From an uncultured Bacteroidales bacterium (GTDB taxonomy: Bacteria > Bacteroidota > Bacteroidia > Bacteroidales > Muribaculaceae), in assembly GCA_947175245.1 (NCBI GenBank), contig CAMWLW010000017.1, positions 1 to 38,870 of the forward strand: a DNA stretch of 38,870 bases. The letters are read 5' to 3'. This document shows positions 16,455 to 24,767 of this stretch, one piece after another. The notes under the pieces were generated by a model. That model saw only the letters and a program-made list of their open reading frames with translations. It ran no database searches and was not told the DNA's origin. The number at the start of each line of letters is the position of its first letter. Positions within the stretch are counted from its first letter, which is position 1. The position numbers were made by a program, and so were the translations under genes.

Positions 16455-18512
16455 ATGAAAAAAATCATTATATCAGCAATTCTTGGTCTTGGCGTCATGA
16501 CATCGTGTGCCGACCTGGATATTTCGCCCAAGGGCATGATGACTGAAGATGACCTGCTGAGCAACGACGCCGGCATGGTAATCTACATGGCTGAGATCTA
16601 TTCATATCTTCCTTTTGAAGACTTCAAGTATCTCCCTCAGCGCGGTCTTAACCGCAACGGCTGGCTCGTGTCAAAAGGTATCGAGGGTACAGGTGAGGCT
16701 GTAGGCCGCGACGGTATCGTCACCGCGTTTACCGGCGAGGAATCACAGTATTGGGGTGAGGCATTCGCTACCCTCCGCAAGATCAACACCCTCATCAACG
16801 ATCTTCCCCAGTATGGCAGCAACTACTCGCCCGTAGCCTTCAACGATTATATGGGCCACGCCTACTTCCTCCGCGCTTTTGTTTTCACTCAGATGGCAAT
16901 GCGCTACGGCGGTATCCCGTTGGTAACCGGCGTGATCAACTACCCCGGCGACACTGAGCTCGAGGTTCCCCGTTCTACCGAGGAGGAGACCTGGGATCAG
17001 ATTCTTGCCGACTATGACAAGGCTATCGAGTTGATGTCCAATCAGTCTTTGCGTCGCGGCTATGCCAACCGCTATGTTGCGTTGGCCTACAAGTCAAGCG
17101 CTATGCTCTATGCCGGCTCGGTTGCCAAATACAACCAGACGGTCGACGGCAACCTCACAGGCTTTGGTTCAAAGACCGGCGTGCGTGTGATGGGCTTCGC
17201 TCCCGACTCGTGGGAGGCTGCCTCAAAGCGTTACTTCACCGAGGCCTACAAGGCCGCTTCCGAGATCATCGCCGACGGCAAGTATTCGCTTCACAAAGCA
17301 AAATGGAGTGCCGGTGATCCCCAGGCTCAGTATGAGAACCTCGTCGATATGCTCGCCGATGCCAACAGCACTGAGCACCTTTGGGTTCGTGAGTACCTCT
17401 ATCCCACATCGACCCACGCCTATGACGGTTACAACAGCCCCTACATGATGGGTTACAGCTATCCCGCCCACTCACCCCTGAGCTGCGGCACATGTCCTAC
17501 CGCCGACTTTGTCGAGCTCTTCGACGGCTTCCCCCGTTATCCCGACGGTACCCTCAAGGTCACTACCGGCAACAGTATCACCGAGGGTGAGTACATCATG
17601 TACGACAAGACGATGGACTTCTTCGCCAACGCCGAGCCCCGTCTGCGTGCCCAGGTCATCTTCCCCGGCGACAAGTTCTCAGACGGCGTCGTTAACATGT
17701 GGGCCGGCTCTTACACCGGCAACCTGCCCGTGACCGCCCTCATGAACGACTACTCTTATGGTAACGCTCCCCAGAGCTTCACCGACACCAAGTATGGCGA
17801 TAAGCTCGTTATGAGCAACTCACCCACAGAGCTCAAGTATGTCACCGGCCCCAACGGCGAGGATGTACCCGCCACCGGCCCGTGCGGCCCCTACAAAGGC
17901 TGGGGTGAGAGTGGTGTGACAGGTCTTGTGACACGTAAGTGGCTCGACCCCGACTTCCGTGGCGGTCGTGAGGGTGTCTGTGACCAGCCCTACATACTGA
18001 TGCGCTATGCCGAGGTTCTGCTCGACGCCGCCGAGGCTGCCGTTGAGCTCTCGATTGCAGGTGTGCAGTCGCCCGACGGAACCGATATGCTCGGTGTCGC
18101 TACCGAGGCTATCAAGGCCATCCGCGAGCGTGCCGGCGCCAATCAGCTCACCACTTCGCTCAAGGGCGATGTCGATAGCCGCAACATCGTTCGCCGCGAA
18201 CGCCGCAAAGAGCTCGCGTTCGAGCATCAGGCCAAGTGGGACATACGTCGCTGGCGCGTTCAGCACTACGAGGGCCGCGACGGCTTCTGGGGCGAGGTTC
18301 GCAACAAGGATTCGTTCAGCAACAGCAACAACTACCGTTTCCGTGGTCTCTATCCATTCTATTGCTCGGCCAACGGTAAATTTTTCTTCGACACTCACTT
18401 CCAGAATATGTCGGCCAAACAGTTGAGCTACAGTCAGGTAGACTACTACTTCTCGATTCCCGGCGGTGAAGTCGTCAAGAGCGCTGTAATAGATCAGCAG
18501 CCTAACCGTTAA
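16455..18512 (+). CDS. SusD/RagB family nutrient-binding outer-membrane lipoprotein
   Basis: The 685-residue lipoprotein has Cys18 (MTSCADLDISPKG), matching the common SusD N-terminus. TPR-like helical segments follow (YFLRAFVFTQMAMRYGGIPLV at about 138-158, and a characteristic EETWDQILADYDKAIELM stretch). The C-terminal half includes PYILMRYAEVLLDAAEAAVE and RRERRKELAFEHQAKWDIRRW, both highly typical of the family. It is slightly longer than most SusD proteins. It forms the lid of the SusC transporter encoded immediately upstream and binds glycan fragments at the cell surface. Specificity is inferred from the neighbouring GH76 and GH92 genes. Confidence 0.95.
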   Translation: MKKIIISAILGLGVMTSCADLDISPKGMMTEDDLLSNDAGMVIYMAEIYSYLPFEDFKYLPQRGLNRNGWLVSKGIEGTGEAVGRDGIVTAFTGEESQYWGEAFATLRKINTLINDLPQYGSNYSPVAFNDYMGHAYFLRAFVFTQMAMRYGGIPLVTGVINYPGDTELEVPRSTEEETWDQILADYDKAIELMSNQSLRRGYANRYVALAYKSSAMLYAGSVAKYNQTVDGNLTGFGSKTGVRVMGFAPDSWEAASKRYFTEAYKAASEIIADGKYSLHKAKWSAGDPQAQYENLVDMLADANSTEHLWVREYLYPTSTHAYDGYNSPYMMGYSYPAHSPLSCGTCPTADFVELFDGFPRYPDGTLKVTTGNSITEGEYIMYDKTMDFFANAEPRLRAQVIFPGDKFSDGVVNMWAGSYTGNLPVTALMNDYSYGNAPQSFTDTKYGDKLVMSNSPTELKYVTGPNGEDVPATGPCGPYKGWGESGVTGLVTRKWLDPDFRGGREGVCDQPYILMRYAEVLLDAAEAAVELSIAGVQSPDGTDMLGVATEAIKAIRERAGANQLTTSLKGDVDSRNIVRRERRKELAFEHQAKWDIRRWRVQHYEGRDGFWGEVRNKDSFSNSNNYRFRGLYPFYCSANGKFFFDTHFQNMSAKQLSYSQVDYYFSIPGGEVVKSAVIDQQPNR

Positions 18513-18551
18513 TAGATTAGATACATTAAACCTAAAAGGAGAATTTATAGC

Positions 18552-19367
18552 ATGAAAAAATTTCAGATATTTGGAACCGTAGCCGCGATGATGCTCTCAC
18601 TGACATCGTGCGACCTCTTTGAACTCGACAACTATGACGAGCCCGAAGAGACTATCTGGGGCGAGGTCGTTGACGTGGCTACCGGCGAGCGTGTGCTTAC
18701 CGACCAGGGCAGCGAGGGTATCCGCGTCCGTCTCACCGAGCTTAGCTGGGGCGACAACGTGGAGCACAACCCCGACTTCTACTGCATGCCCGACGGCACA
18801 TTCCAGAACACCAAGATTTTCAAAGGCCACTACTATGTGCGCATCGACGGCCCGTTCATCCCTCTGGTGCGTGAGACTCCCGACGGCGTTCTGCTCGCCG
18901 ACGAGTGCCCCGAGGTTGACATCAAGGGCGTGACCAAACTCAAATTTGAGGTTCAGCCTTTCCTGAAAGTACGCATTGTGGGTGAGCCCCAGGTGAGCAA
19001 CGGTCAGATCAGGGCCAAGGTCGTTGTCGAGCGCGCTGTAAGCCCTGCCGACTTCCGCGACAAAGTGCAGCCCACACGTGGCAGCGACTATTCTGACGAT
19101 CTGCTCAACGTCACCGACGTGCAGCTGTTTGTCAGCTACTCGTCGTCGGTAGGCTACCGTGCCCGTGATGAGCGTTGGTCAAGCGCCGTCACCTATCAGG
19201 GCAATGCGTTTGAGTCAAATCTTGGCGAGGAGATCACCATGCTCACCAACGGTGAGATTCCCTCGGGCCGTCGCGTCTACATCCGTGCCGCTGCACGCAT
19301 CAACTACTCGACTGCCGAGGTCTACCGCTACAACTACAGCGAGCCCATGGAAGTGCTCATTCCGTAA
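18552..19367 (+). CDS. DUF3823 domain surface lipoprotein
   Basis: The 271-residue lipoprotein has Cys20 (SLTSCDLFELDNYDEP), the recurrent start of DUF3823 proteins. A first beta domain (about 30-115: GEVVDVATGERV, YCMPDGTFQNTKIFKGHYYV) resembles a carboxypeptidase-regulatory fold. A second beta domain (about 120-271) contains LKFEVQPFLKVRIVGEPQ. DUF3823 proteins are commonly found directly after susD in PULs and are thought to be accessory surface glycan-binding proteins; I see no catalytic residues. The gene follows susD by 39 bp with AAAGGAG upstream of the ATG. A strong terminator immediately follows it, so this is probably the last gene of the fully expressed part of the operon. Confidence 0.86.
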   Translation: MKKFQIFGTVAAMMLSLTSCDLFELDNYDEPEETIWGEVVDVATGERVLTDQGSEGIRVRLTELSWGDNVEHNPDFYCMPDGTFQNTKIFKGHYYVRIDGPFIPLVRETPDGVLLADECPEVDIKGVTKLKFEVQPFLKVRIVGEPQVSNGQIRAKVVVERAVSPADFRDKVQPTRGSDYSDDLLNVTDVQLFVSYSSSVGYRARDERWSSAVTYQGNAFESNLGEEITMLTNGEIPSGRRVYIRAAARINYSTAEVYRYNYSEPMEVLIP

Positions 19368-19394
19368 AAATCCAGTATAACCACACTTAGTCAA

Positions 19395-19443
19395 GGGCCA
19401 CGCCTGAAGCACACACACGTTGTTGCAGGCGTGGCTCTTTTTT
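19395..19443 (+). terminator. Strong intrinsic terminator directly upstream of the last PUL gene
   Basis: The stem of about 11-12 bp (19395-19406 with 19426-19437) is followed by six Ts (19438-19443). The T run ends only 9 nt before the ATG at 19453, so it may act as an attenuator for that gene. Confidence 0.82.
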
Positions 19444-19452
19444 CTATAAATC

Positions 19453-21636
19453 ATGAAAAAATTACTCTCAATATTGACTCTGGCCGCTGTCGGTCTGCCG
19501 GCGCTTGCCGTCGGTGAGCTCGCGGCCGACGATGTCAAGACCACGTTTCAGACATCGCGCGAGTGGCGCCCTACAATCGATAACCGTGCCGACGCCGTCA
19601 TGGTGTATGGCGTTGGCGGCAACCCGTCCGACCCTCGCCGTCGCGGTGTTTCGTTTGAAGACCGCGTTAAATCGTGGCGCGACCGCGGCTACACAGTCCA
19701 CTTCATGACCGGCATCGCCTGGGGCGAGTATCAGGACTACTTCACCGGCGACTGGGACGGTCAGTGGCACCTCGACGAGGGACAGGTCACACAGCGTGGC
19801 GACACCATCTGGCACGGCCACATGGTACCCTACATCGTCCCGTCACACAACTTTCTCAACTACCTCAAGGAACGCCACATCAAGCGTGTTATCGACGCCG
19901 GAATCGACGCTATATTCATGGAGGAACCCGAGTTTTGGGCGCGCAGCGGCTACAGCGACGCCTTCAAGCGCGAGTGGAAAGAGTATTACGGCACCGAGTG
20001 GCGTCCACAGCATGAGTCGCCCGAGGCAACCTACATGGCCAACAAGCTCAAATACCACCTCTATTATCGTGCCCTCAACGAGATTTTTAACTTCGCCAAG
20101 GAGTACGGCCGTTCAAAGGGCATCGATGTCAAATGCTACGTGCCCACCCACTCGCTCGTCAATTACTCGCAGTGGCAGATTGTCAGCCCCGAGGCATCGC
20201 TCGCTTCGATGCCGTCGTGCGACGGCTACATCGCCCAGGTGTGGACCGGCACTTCGCGCGAGCCCAACTACTACGATGGTTTGGCGCGCGAGCGTGTCTT
20301 CGAGACGGCCTTCCTTGAGTACGGCTCGATGGAGGCCATGACCGCTCCCACAGGCCGCAAGATGTTCTTCCTCACCGACCCGATCGAGGATCGTGCCAAA
20401 GACTGGGAAGACTACCGCCGCAACTATCAGGCAACATTCACCGCCCAGCTGCTCTATCCAGGTATAGCCGACTTTGAGGTGATGCCCTGGCCCGAGCGCA
20501 TCTATGAGGGCCTTTACCGCATGAGTGCCGACTCGGAGGAGCGCGCCCGCATACCCCGTTTCTACTCTACCCAGATGCAGATCATGGTCAACGCGCTCAA
20601 CAAGATGCCACGCACCGACTCGGCCGTCACCGGCTCGCAGGGCGTCGGTGTCCTGATGGGCAACTCGCTCATGTTCCAGCGCTTTCCGCTCCACGACGGC
20701 TATGACGACCCCCAGCTGGCCAACTTCTATGGCATGGCGCTCCCGTTTGTGAAACGCGGTGTGCCCGTGCGCACGGTTCACATCGAGAACCTCGGCTATG
20801 CCCCCGCTCTCGACGGTGTCAAGGTACTTGTAATGACCTATTCAAACATGAAACCGCTTGACAGCGCCGCCCACGGTCAGCTTGCCGCGTGGGTGCGCGA
20901 CGGCGGCAACCTCGTGTTCTCGGGTACCGACGCCGACCCGTTCCAAACGGTCAACGAGTGGTGGAACACCAATGGCATGAATTACGCCTCGCCGTCGGCC
21001 CACCTGTTTGAGACCCTCGGTCTTGACCTCAATCCCGCCGAGGGCACCTACAACGTAGGCAAAGGCACTGTTACCGTGATGCGCCACGACCCCAAAGAGT
21101 ACGTGCTCACGCCCGGTGGCGATAACGTGCTGTTCGAGCAGGTGCGCACGCTCTACGATGCAGCCGGTGGTGATAAACTTGTGACGAAGAATAACCTGCG
21201 GCTCGACCGCGGCATCTATGAAGTCATCGGCGTGCTTGACGAGAGCGTCAGCGATGCCCCGGTGGTTGTCGAGGGTGCGGTCATCGACCTTTACGACCCC
21301 GAGCTCACCGTCTACACCGGCTATACGGTAACTCCCGGCCACCATGCACTGCTCGTTCACCCCGACCGACTTGCCGACAAGTCGCGCCCCGCAGTGCTCG
21401 CATCGGCCTCGCGCGAGAGCAGCGAGTTTTATGCTCCCGGCGCCTACAGCTACATAGCCAAAGGCCCCATCGAGACCACCTCTGTATCACGCGTCTACTT
21501 GCCCTCGGCGCCGACCGGCGTGTGGGTCGATGGCGCCAGCGTCTACGACCCCGCCGAGTGGGACGCCACCACCCACACCTACCGCCTCACCTTCGAGAAC
21601 ACGCCCGACGGCACCCCCGTCATCTTCACCTACTAA
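19453..21636 (+). CDS. Putative TIM-barrel glycoside hydrolase with glutamine-amidotransferase-like domain, unassigned family
   Basis: The 727-residue protein starts with a signal peptide (cleavage near LPALAVG, about 15-21) without a lipobox, so it is probably periplasmic. Residues about 45-380 look like a TIM barrel: WRDRGYTVHFMTGIAWGEY (75-93), IDAIFMEEPEFW (151-162) and FETAFLEYGSM (283-293) resemble strand ends carrying acidic catalytic residues. Glu157, Glu158, Glu160 and Glu289 are candidates. Residues about 385-515 resemble the beta-galactosidase trimerisation / class-I amidotransferase fold (VKVLVMTYSNMKPLD, WVRDGGNLVFSGTDAD). A beta-sandwich tail follows. This arrangement is like GH42-type enzymes, but I do not recognise a named family. 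It closes the PUL and would act on imported oligosaccharides. No promoter was found for it, so expression depends on readthrough of the preceding terminator. Confidence 0.68.
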   Translation: MKKLLSILTLAAVGLPALAVGELAADDVKTTFQTSREWRPTIDNRADAVMVYGVGGNPSDPRRRGVSFEDRVKSWRDRGYTVHFMTGIAWGEYQDYFTGDWDGQWHLDEGQVTQRGDTIWHGHMVPYIVPSHNFLNYLKERHIKRVIDAGIDAIFMEEPEFWARSGYSDAFKREWKEYYGTEWRPQHESPEATYMANKLKYHLYYRALNEIFNFAKEYGRSKGIDVKCYVPTHSLVNYSQWQIVSPEASLASMPSCDGYIAQVWTGTSREPNYYDGLARERVFETAFLEYGSMEAMTAPTGRKMFFLTDPIEDRAKDWEDYRRNYQATFTAQLLYPGIADFEVMPWPERIYEGLYRMSADSEERARIPRFYSTQMQIMVNALNKMPRTDSAVTGSQGVGVLMGNSLMFQRFPLHDGYDDPQLANFYGMALPFVKRGVPVRTVHIENLGYAPALDGVKVLVMTYSNMKPLDSAAHGQLAAWVRDGGNLVFSGTDADPFQTVNEWWNTNGMNYASPSAHLFETLGLDLNPAEGTYNVGKGTVTVMRHDPKEYVLTPGGDNVLFEQVRTLYDAAGGDKLVTKNNLRLDRGIYEVIGVLDESVSDAPVVVEGAVIDLYDPELTVYTGYTVTPGHHALLVHPDRLADKSRPAVLASASRESSEFYAPGAYSYIAKGPIETTSVSRVYLPSAPTGVWVDGASVYDPAEWDATTHTYRLTFENTPDGTPVIFTY

Positions 21637-21661
21637 CTAACCCTCCCCCAAATACGCAAAG

Positions 21662-21693
21662 CGAGGATACATCACCCGATGTATCCTCGTTTT
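21662..21693 (+). terminator. Terminator at the end of the PUL
   Basis: A perfect 11-bp stem (21662-21672 with 21679-21689) with a 6-nt loop is followed by TTTT. It ends the PUL operon. Its T tract overlaps the -33 TTTG of the next promoter. Confidence 0.82.
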
Positions 21694-21723
21694 GTGTATA
21701 AAACAAAAAAAGTAGTATATTTG
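21691..21723 (+). promoter_or_regulatory. Consensus promoter of the beta-barrel gene leader
   Basis: TTTG (21691-21694), 21 nt, then TATATTTG (21716-21723), a full match to the Bacteroidetes consensus. The predicted transcript would have a leader of about 305 nt before the ATG at 22037. Confidence 0.72.
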
Positions 21724-22036
21724 CAGTTATAAATATAGGATGCGTTTACTCGACGCTCTTTCTTGATGCCTTGAAACTTCGCAACTTTCATATCGTAGTC
21801 AAGATTGCAGCAAACAGTAGATGCCTCGTGGATATGTATATTCAACAATGGCAGGCATGTGAGTGTCGGTCACTGCTGTGTTTACATATATACTGCGTGA
21901 GGCTTCTGCAAGTTTGCTCGTTCTGCTACGATGGGCAATGCGAAGGCCTCAAGGCGTGGAACGGGCAGCAGATAAGGCTCTCACGCATTTCAGTTTAATA
22001 CACATCAATGATGGGAGCTCATTGATTAAATGAATT
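21724..22036 (+). other. Long untranslated leader (about 300 nt)
   Basis: No convincing gene is found here. A small frame, ATG at 21740 encoding MRLLDALS then stop, could be a leader peptide. At the 3' end, an 8-bp hairpin (22004-22011 with 22019-22026) holds the purine-rich GGGAG in its loop, 10 nt before the ATG at 22037. The region may be a regulatory leader or contain a small RNA. Confidence 0.4.
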
Positions 22037-23106
22037 ATGAAAACTAAATTTTCACAATTATTCGTCACAGGTTTTATGGTGATTGCCATGATTATGGCAG
22101 GTTCTCCCAAATCTCATTCAGCAGTTAATTGGCAGTTTCAGGTCGGCGGTATGTTGACAAGACAGTATGGTACCAATGGCTCTTTCTTGGAAGATGATAA
22201 ACTTGTAAAGAGTACCGGCCACGCCTTTAAGGGGGCTATTTTACTTCAGATACCATTGGGAAAAACTTCGCCTATGTGGATTGAAACAGGCTTGGCATAT
22301 CGCAATAGCTACATACTCAGTCAAGCCGAAGACTTCTCGTTTAAACCTAAAGAATTTACTTATCGTGACTTGGACAATGATAGAATTGATGGTTATCAGG
22401 GAATTTCCTGGAGATTCCCGTCAAGGCCATGTATAAGTTAAAATTGAACAAAAAGAGCGCGATTGACTTTGGACTCGGGCCCTACTTGAGTTCTGCAAAT
22501 CCTTATCCTTATGGTGATACATGGTCAGTAGGGCTAAACTTATCAGTCTCATATAGGTACCGCTGTATGAGTTATGGTATAGAATGGCAGAATCCTATGT
22601 TTAAGAACGGCCCGAGAAATTATTACAAAAATGATTTTCTTATTACTATAGCTGTTAACATCAAGGGCCGTACTCCAAATATGAAGAATATTGCCTTAGG
22701 ACTTGATGCTGCTGGTTCGGTAGTGAATTCCTTTAATTCAGCTTTCTACGGTGGTTCCTCAGATGTATATGGTGGAACAATGGGGGCAGAACAATCTGAT
22801 TCTTACGATAACGGGTCTTCATCCTCCTCATCATCCGGAAATTATCAGATAATGTATGATAAATGGGCCAAAAGAGCCGAAGCAAATTATTATTCACTCA
22901 CTAAACTTGGATATGATGCCAAATCAAAGTCAGGTAATCATTCGGGTAGTTCAGGTTCCGGGAAGGTATCGGGTGGTAATTATTTAAAGATGAAAAAAGC
23001 ATTGCGTGAGGCCCAGAATGAAATGAGAAAAATACGTCAGAAAGCAGCACAGGATGGTGTACAAATTCAGAAATCTCAATGGGAAGATGCTACAGTTAGC
23101 TATTAA
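22037..23106 (+). pseudogene. Outer-membrane beta-barrel protein gene, broken by a frameshift
   Basis: Two overlapping frames make one gene. The first (22037-22441) encodes a signal peptide (about 1-28) and beta strands such as WQFQVGGMLTRQYG and PMWIETGLAYRNSY. The second frame, read from about 22399, continues with FLEIPVKAMYKLKLNK and GLGPYLSS, the expected next strands of a porin-like barrel (LEIPV is a recurrent motif at this point in Bacteroidetes barrels). The shift falls near 22395-22410. The second frame ends in a Gly/Ser-rich linker (SSSSSSSG) and a charged tail with YNQ-like helices and KSQWEDATVSY. The tail looks like a conserved Bacteroidetes extension of unknown role. Read naively, there would be a truncated 134-residue protein and a 225-residue fragment starting at 22429. 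The break may be real, programmed or a sequencing error. Base composition is AT-richer than in the PUL. Confidence 0.7.
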
Positions 23107-23124
23107 CTGATGTAAGAATGAAAG

Positions 23125-23174
23125 AAAAACAGCATGGCGGCCGTGGGCTGTCATGCTGTTCGCGTTTTATGTTG
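23125..23174. repeat. 50-bp direct repeat, copy 1 (contains terminator hairpin)
   Basis: Identical over 50 bp to 24768-24817. It contains a 9-bp perfect stem (23128-23136 with 23152-23160) and starts with AAAAA, so on the minus strand the stem is followed by a T run. It lies 19 bp after the beta-barrel stop codon and probably terminates that gene. Confidence 0.95.
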
Positions 23175-23197
23175 ATATATGAAAGAATATGTATGAC

Positions 23198-23239
23198 TTT
23201 TACCCAAATGTTGTGTTTCATGTGTACATTTGGGTAAAA
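23198..23239. repeat. 14-bp inverted repeat upstream of the ATPase promoter (candidate operator)
   Basis: TTTTACCCAAATGT (23198-23211) and its exact reverse complement ACATTTGGGTAAAA (23226-23239) are separated by 14 nt. The right arm ends 4 bp before the -33 TTTG at 23244, a position suited to a dimeric regulator. Confidence 0.75.
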
Positions 23240-23243
23240 CTCA

Positions 23244-23275
23244 TTTGCCGATCTCAATTATTTTTGCTAGTTTTG
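23244..23275 (+). promoter_or_regulatory. Promoter of the ATPase gene
   Basis: TTTG (23244-23247), 20 nt, then TAGTTTTG (23268-23275), a full consensus match. Transcription would start near 23281, about 13 nt before the ATG at 23294, which decides the start codon. Confidence 0.72.
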
Positions 23276-23293
23276 CGGATAAATAATTCAACT

Positions 23294-24724
23294 ATGACCG
23301 ATAAACTTATCGCAAGACATAAAGAGTGTCGACAACTTCAAAGATGTTTGCAATCAGACCAATCTGAATTTATTATTGTGTATGGTCGCAGGCGCATAGG
23401 CAAGACCTATCTAATAGAACAGTTTTTTAATAAGAAATATGATTTCAAGTTTGTCGGTGGGCACAGGCTATCGAGTAAAACGCAATTAGCAAATTTTGCT
23501 AAAGCATTAAAAAAGTATGCAAAAGTCAAGATCAATGATTTGAAATCTTGGGATGATGCTTTCGATGCGCTCGAAGAGTATCTTGAATCACTGCCGTCTG
23601 ATAGGAAAAAGGTGGTGTTCTTTGATGAAATGCCGTGGATTGATACCCAACGGTCTGACTTTGTTAGCTCATTGGAATATTTTTGGAACAGTTGGGCTGC
23701 CAGTCAGGAAGATATTGTATTCATTGCGACTGGTTCTTCAACATCATGGATGGTTGAGAACCTTATTGAAAATCAGGGAGGATTACATAATCGTATTACA
23801 GAAAGTATATATCTTCGGCCATTTACGTTAGGCGAAACCGAGGAATATCTTGTAAAGCGCCATTTTCCGAAAGATCGCTATCAGACATTACAGTTTTATA
23901 TGCTTACCGGTGGCGTTCCTTATTACCTCAGTTTGTTAGAGCATCGTGAGAGTGTTGCTCAAAATATCGACCGACTATGTTTTGATCCTCGAGGTAAATT
24001 GAGGATGGAGTTTGATGAATTGTACAATGCTTTGTTCTCCAATGCCCAGACTTATGTTAACGTTGTCAGAGTTCTTGCAGAGAACAAGTCTGGATTGACC
24101 CGTAAAGAGATATCGGAGAAAACTAGAATTTCCGGAAGTACCTTGACCGGGATTCTGAAGAATCTTGAACGAAGTGATTTCATCGACAAACGACTGCAGT
24201 ATGGTAATAAGAAAAAGGATAGCGTTTACCGTCTTATAGATTTCTATACATTATTCTATTATAAGTTCCTTGAATCAGACGGATCCCGGGATCGTCAATG
24301 GTGGACGCATAATTTATCTTCACATTCCATTCTCTCGTGGATGGGGCTGACCTTTGAACTTATTTGTCTTGAACATCATGAGCAAATAAAAAAAACTATG
24401 GGTATCGGGGGGATGGCAACATCAGTATCAACGTGGCGACATGTTACTGATAAAAACGATGTATCATCAGGCGCTCAAGTTGACATGGTAATTGAACGTG
24501 CAGATAGAATCATACATCTTTTTGAAATTAAATTCAGCACAAATAAATTCAAAATCACAAAAGAGTATGAACGGAAGTTACGGGAGCATCTTTGGCTATT
24601 CCGGGAGGTTACTAAAACAACAAAAGCTGTGGTGCAGACATTTGTCACAACCTATGGATTATCCAATCCTACAGCATGGAGCATAGTACATAGCGAACTG
24701 ACGATGGACGACTTATTCACTTAA
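23294..24724 (+). CDS. AAA ATPase with DUF234 / nuclease-like C-terminus
   Basis: The 476-residue protein starts at the ATG at 23294. The frame is open back to 23189, but that stretch contains the promoter and palindrome. Walker A is GRRRIGKT (31-38) and Walker B VVFFDE (107-112) within an archaeal-type AAA ATPase domain (about 1-230). A winged-helix segment follows (GLTRKEISEKTRISGSTLTGILKNL, about 270-295 in pieces). The C-terminal DUF234-like domain has GAQVDMVIE and LFEIKFS, giving Asp397, Glu411 and Lys413 in the D...ExK pattern of PD-(D/E)xK nucleases. This family is common and often multicopy in Bacteroidetes and archaea; its role is unknown, with defence or mobile-element links suspected. 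The gene is AT-richer than its surroundings and flanked by two identical 50-bp repeats, suggesting it was inserted as a cassette. Confidence 0.88.
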   Translation: MTDKLIARHKECRQLQRCLQSDQSEFIIVYGRRRIGKTYLIEQFFNKKYDFKFVGGHRLSSKTQLANFAKALKKYAKVKINDLKSWDDAFDALEEYLESLPSDRKKVVFFDEMPWIDTQRSDFVSSLEYFWNSWAASQEDIVFIATGSSTSWMVENLIENQGGLHNRITESIYLRPFTLGETEEYLVKRHFPKDRYQTLQFYMLTGGVPYYLSLLEHRESVAQNIDRLCFDPRGKLRMEFDELYNALFSNAQTYVNVVRVLAENKSGLTRKEISEKTRISGSTLTGILKNLERSDFIDKRLQYGNKKKDSVYRLIDFYTLFYYKFLESDGSRDRQWWTHNLSSHSILSWMGLTFELICLEHHEQIKKTMGIGGMATSVSTWRHVTDKNDVSSGAQVDMVIERADRIIHLFEIKFSTNKFKITKEYERKLREHLWLFREVTKTTKAVVQTFVTTYGLSNPTAWSIVHSELTMDDLFT

Positions 24725-24767
24725 TTAAAAAATCTCTTCAAAGGCTAATCGATGTTTGATAATAGAT

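Noticed and set aside
21771-21998. 75-codon open frame in the long leader
   Set aside because: It starts with TTG, has no recognisable protein features and an unusual Cys-rich composition. It is more likely chance in a leader region.
23189-23293. 35-residue N-terminal extension of the ATPase
   Set aside because: The segment contains the inverted repeat and a consensus promoter whose start site would be near 23281, so it cannot be translated from that transcript.
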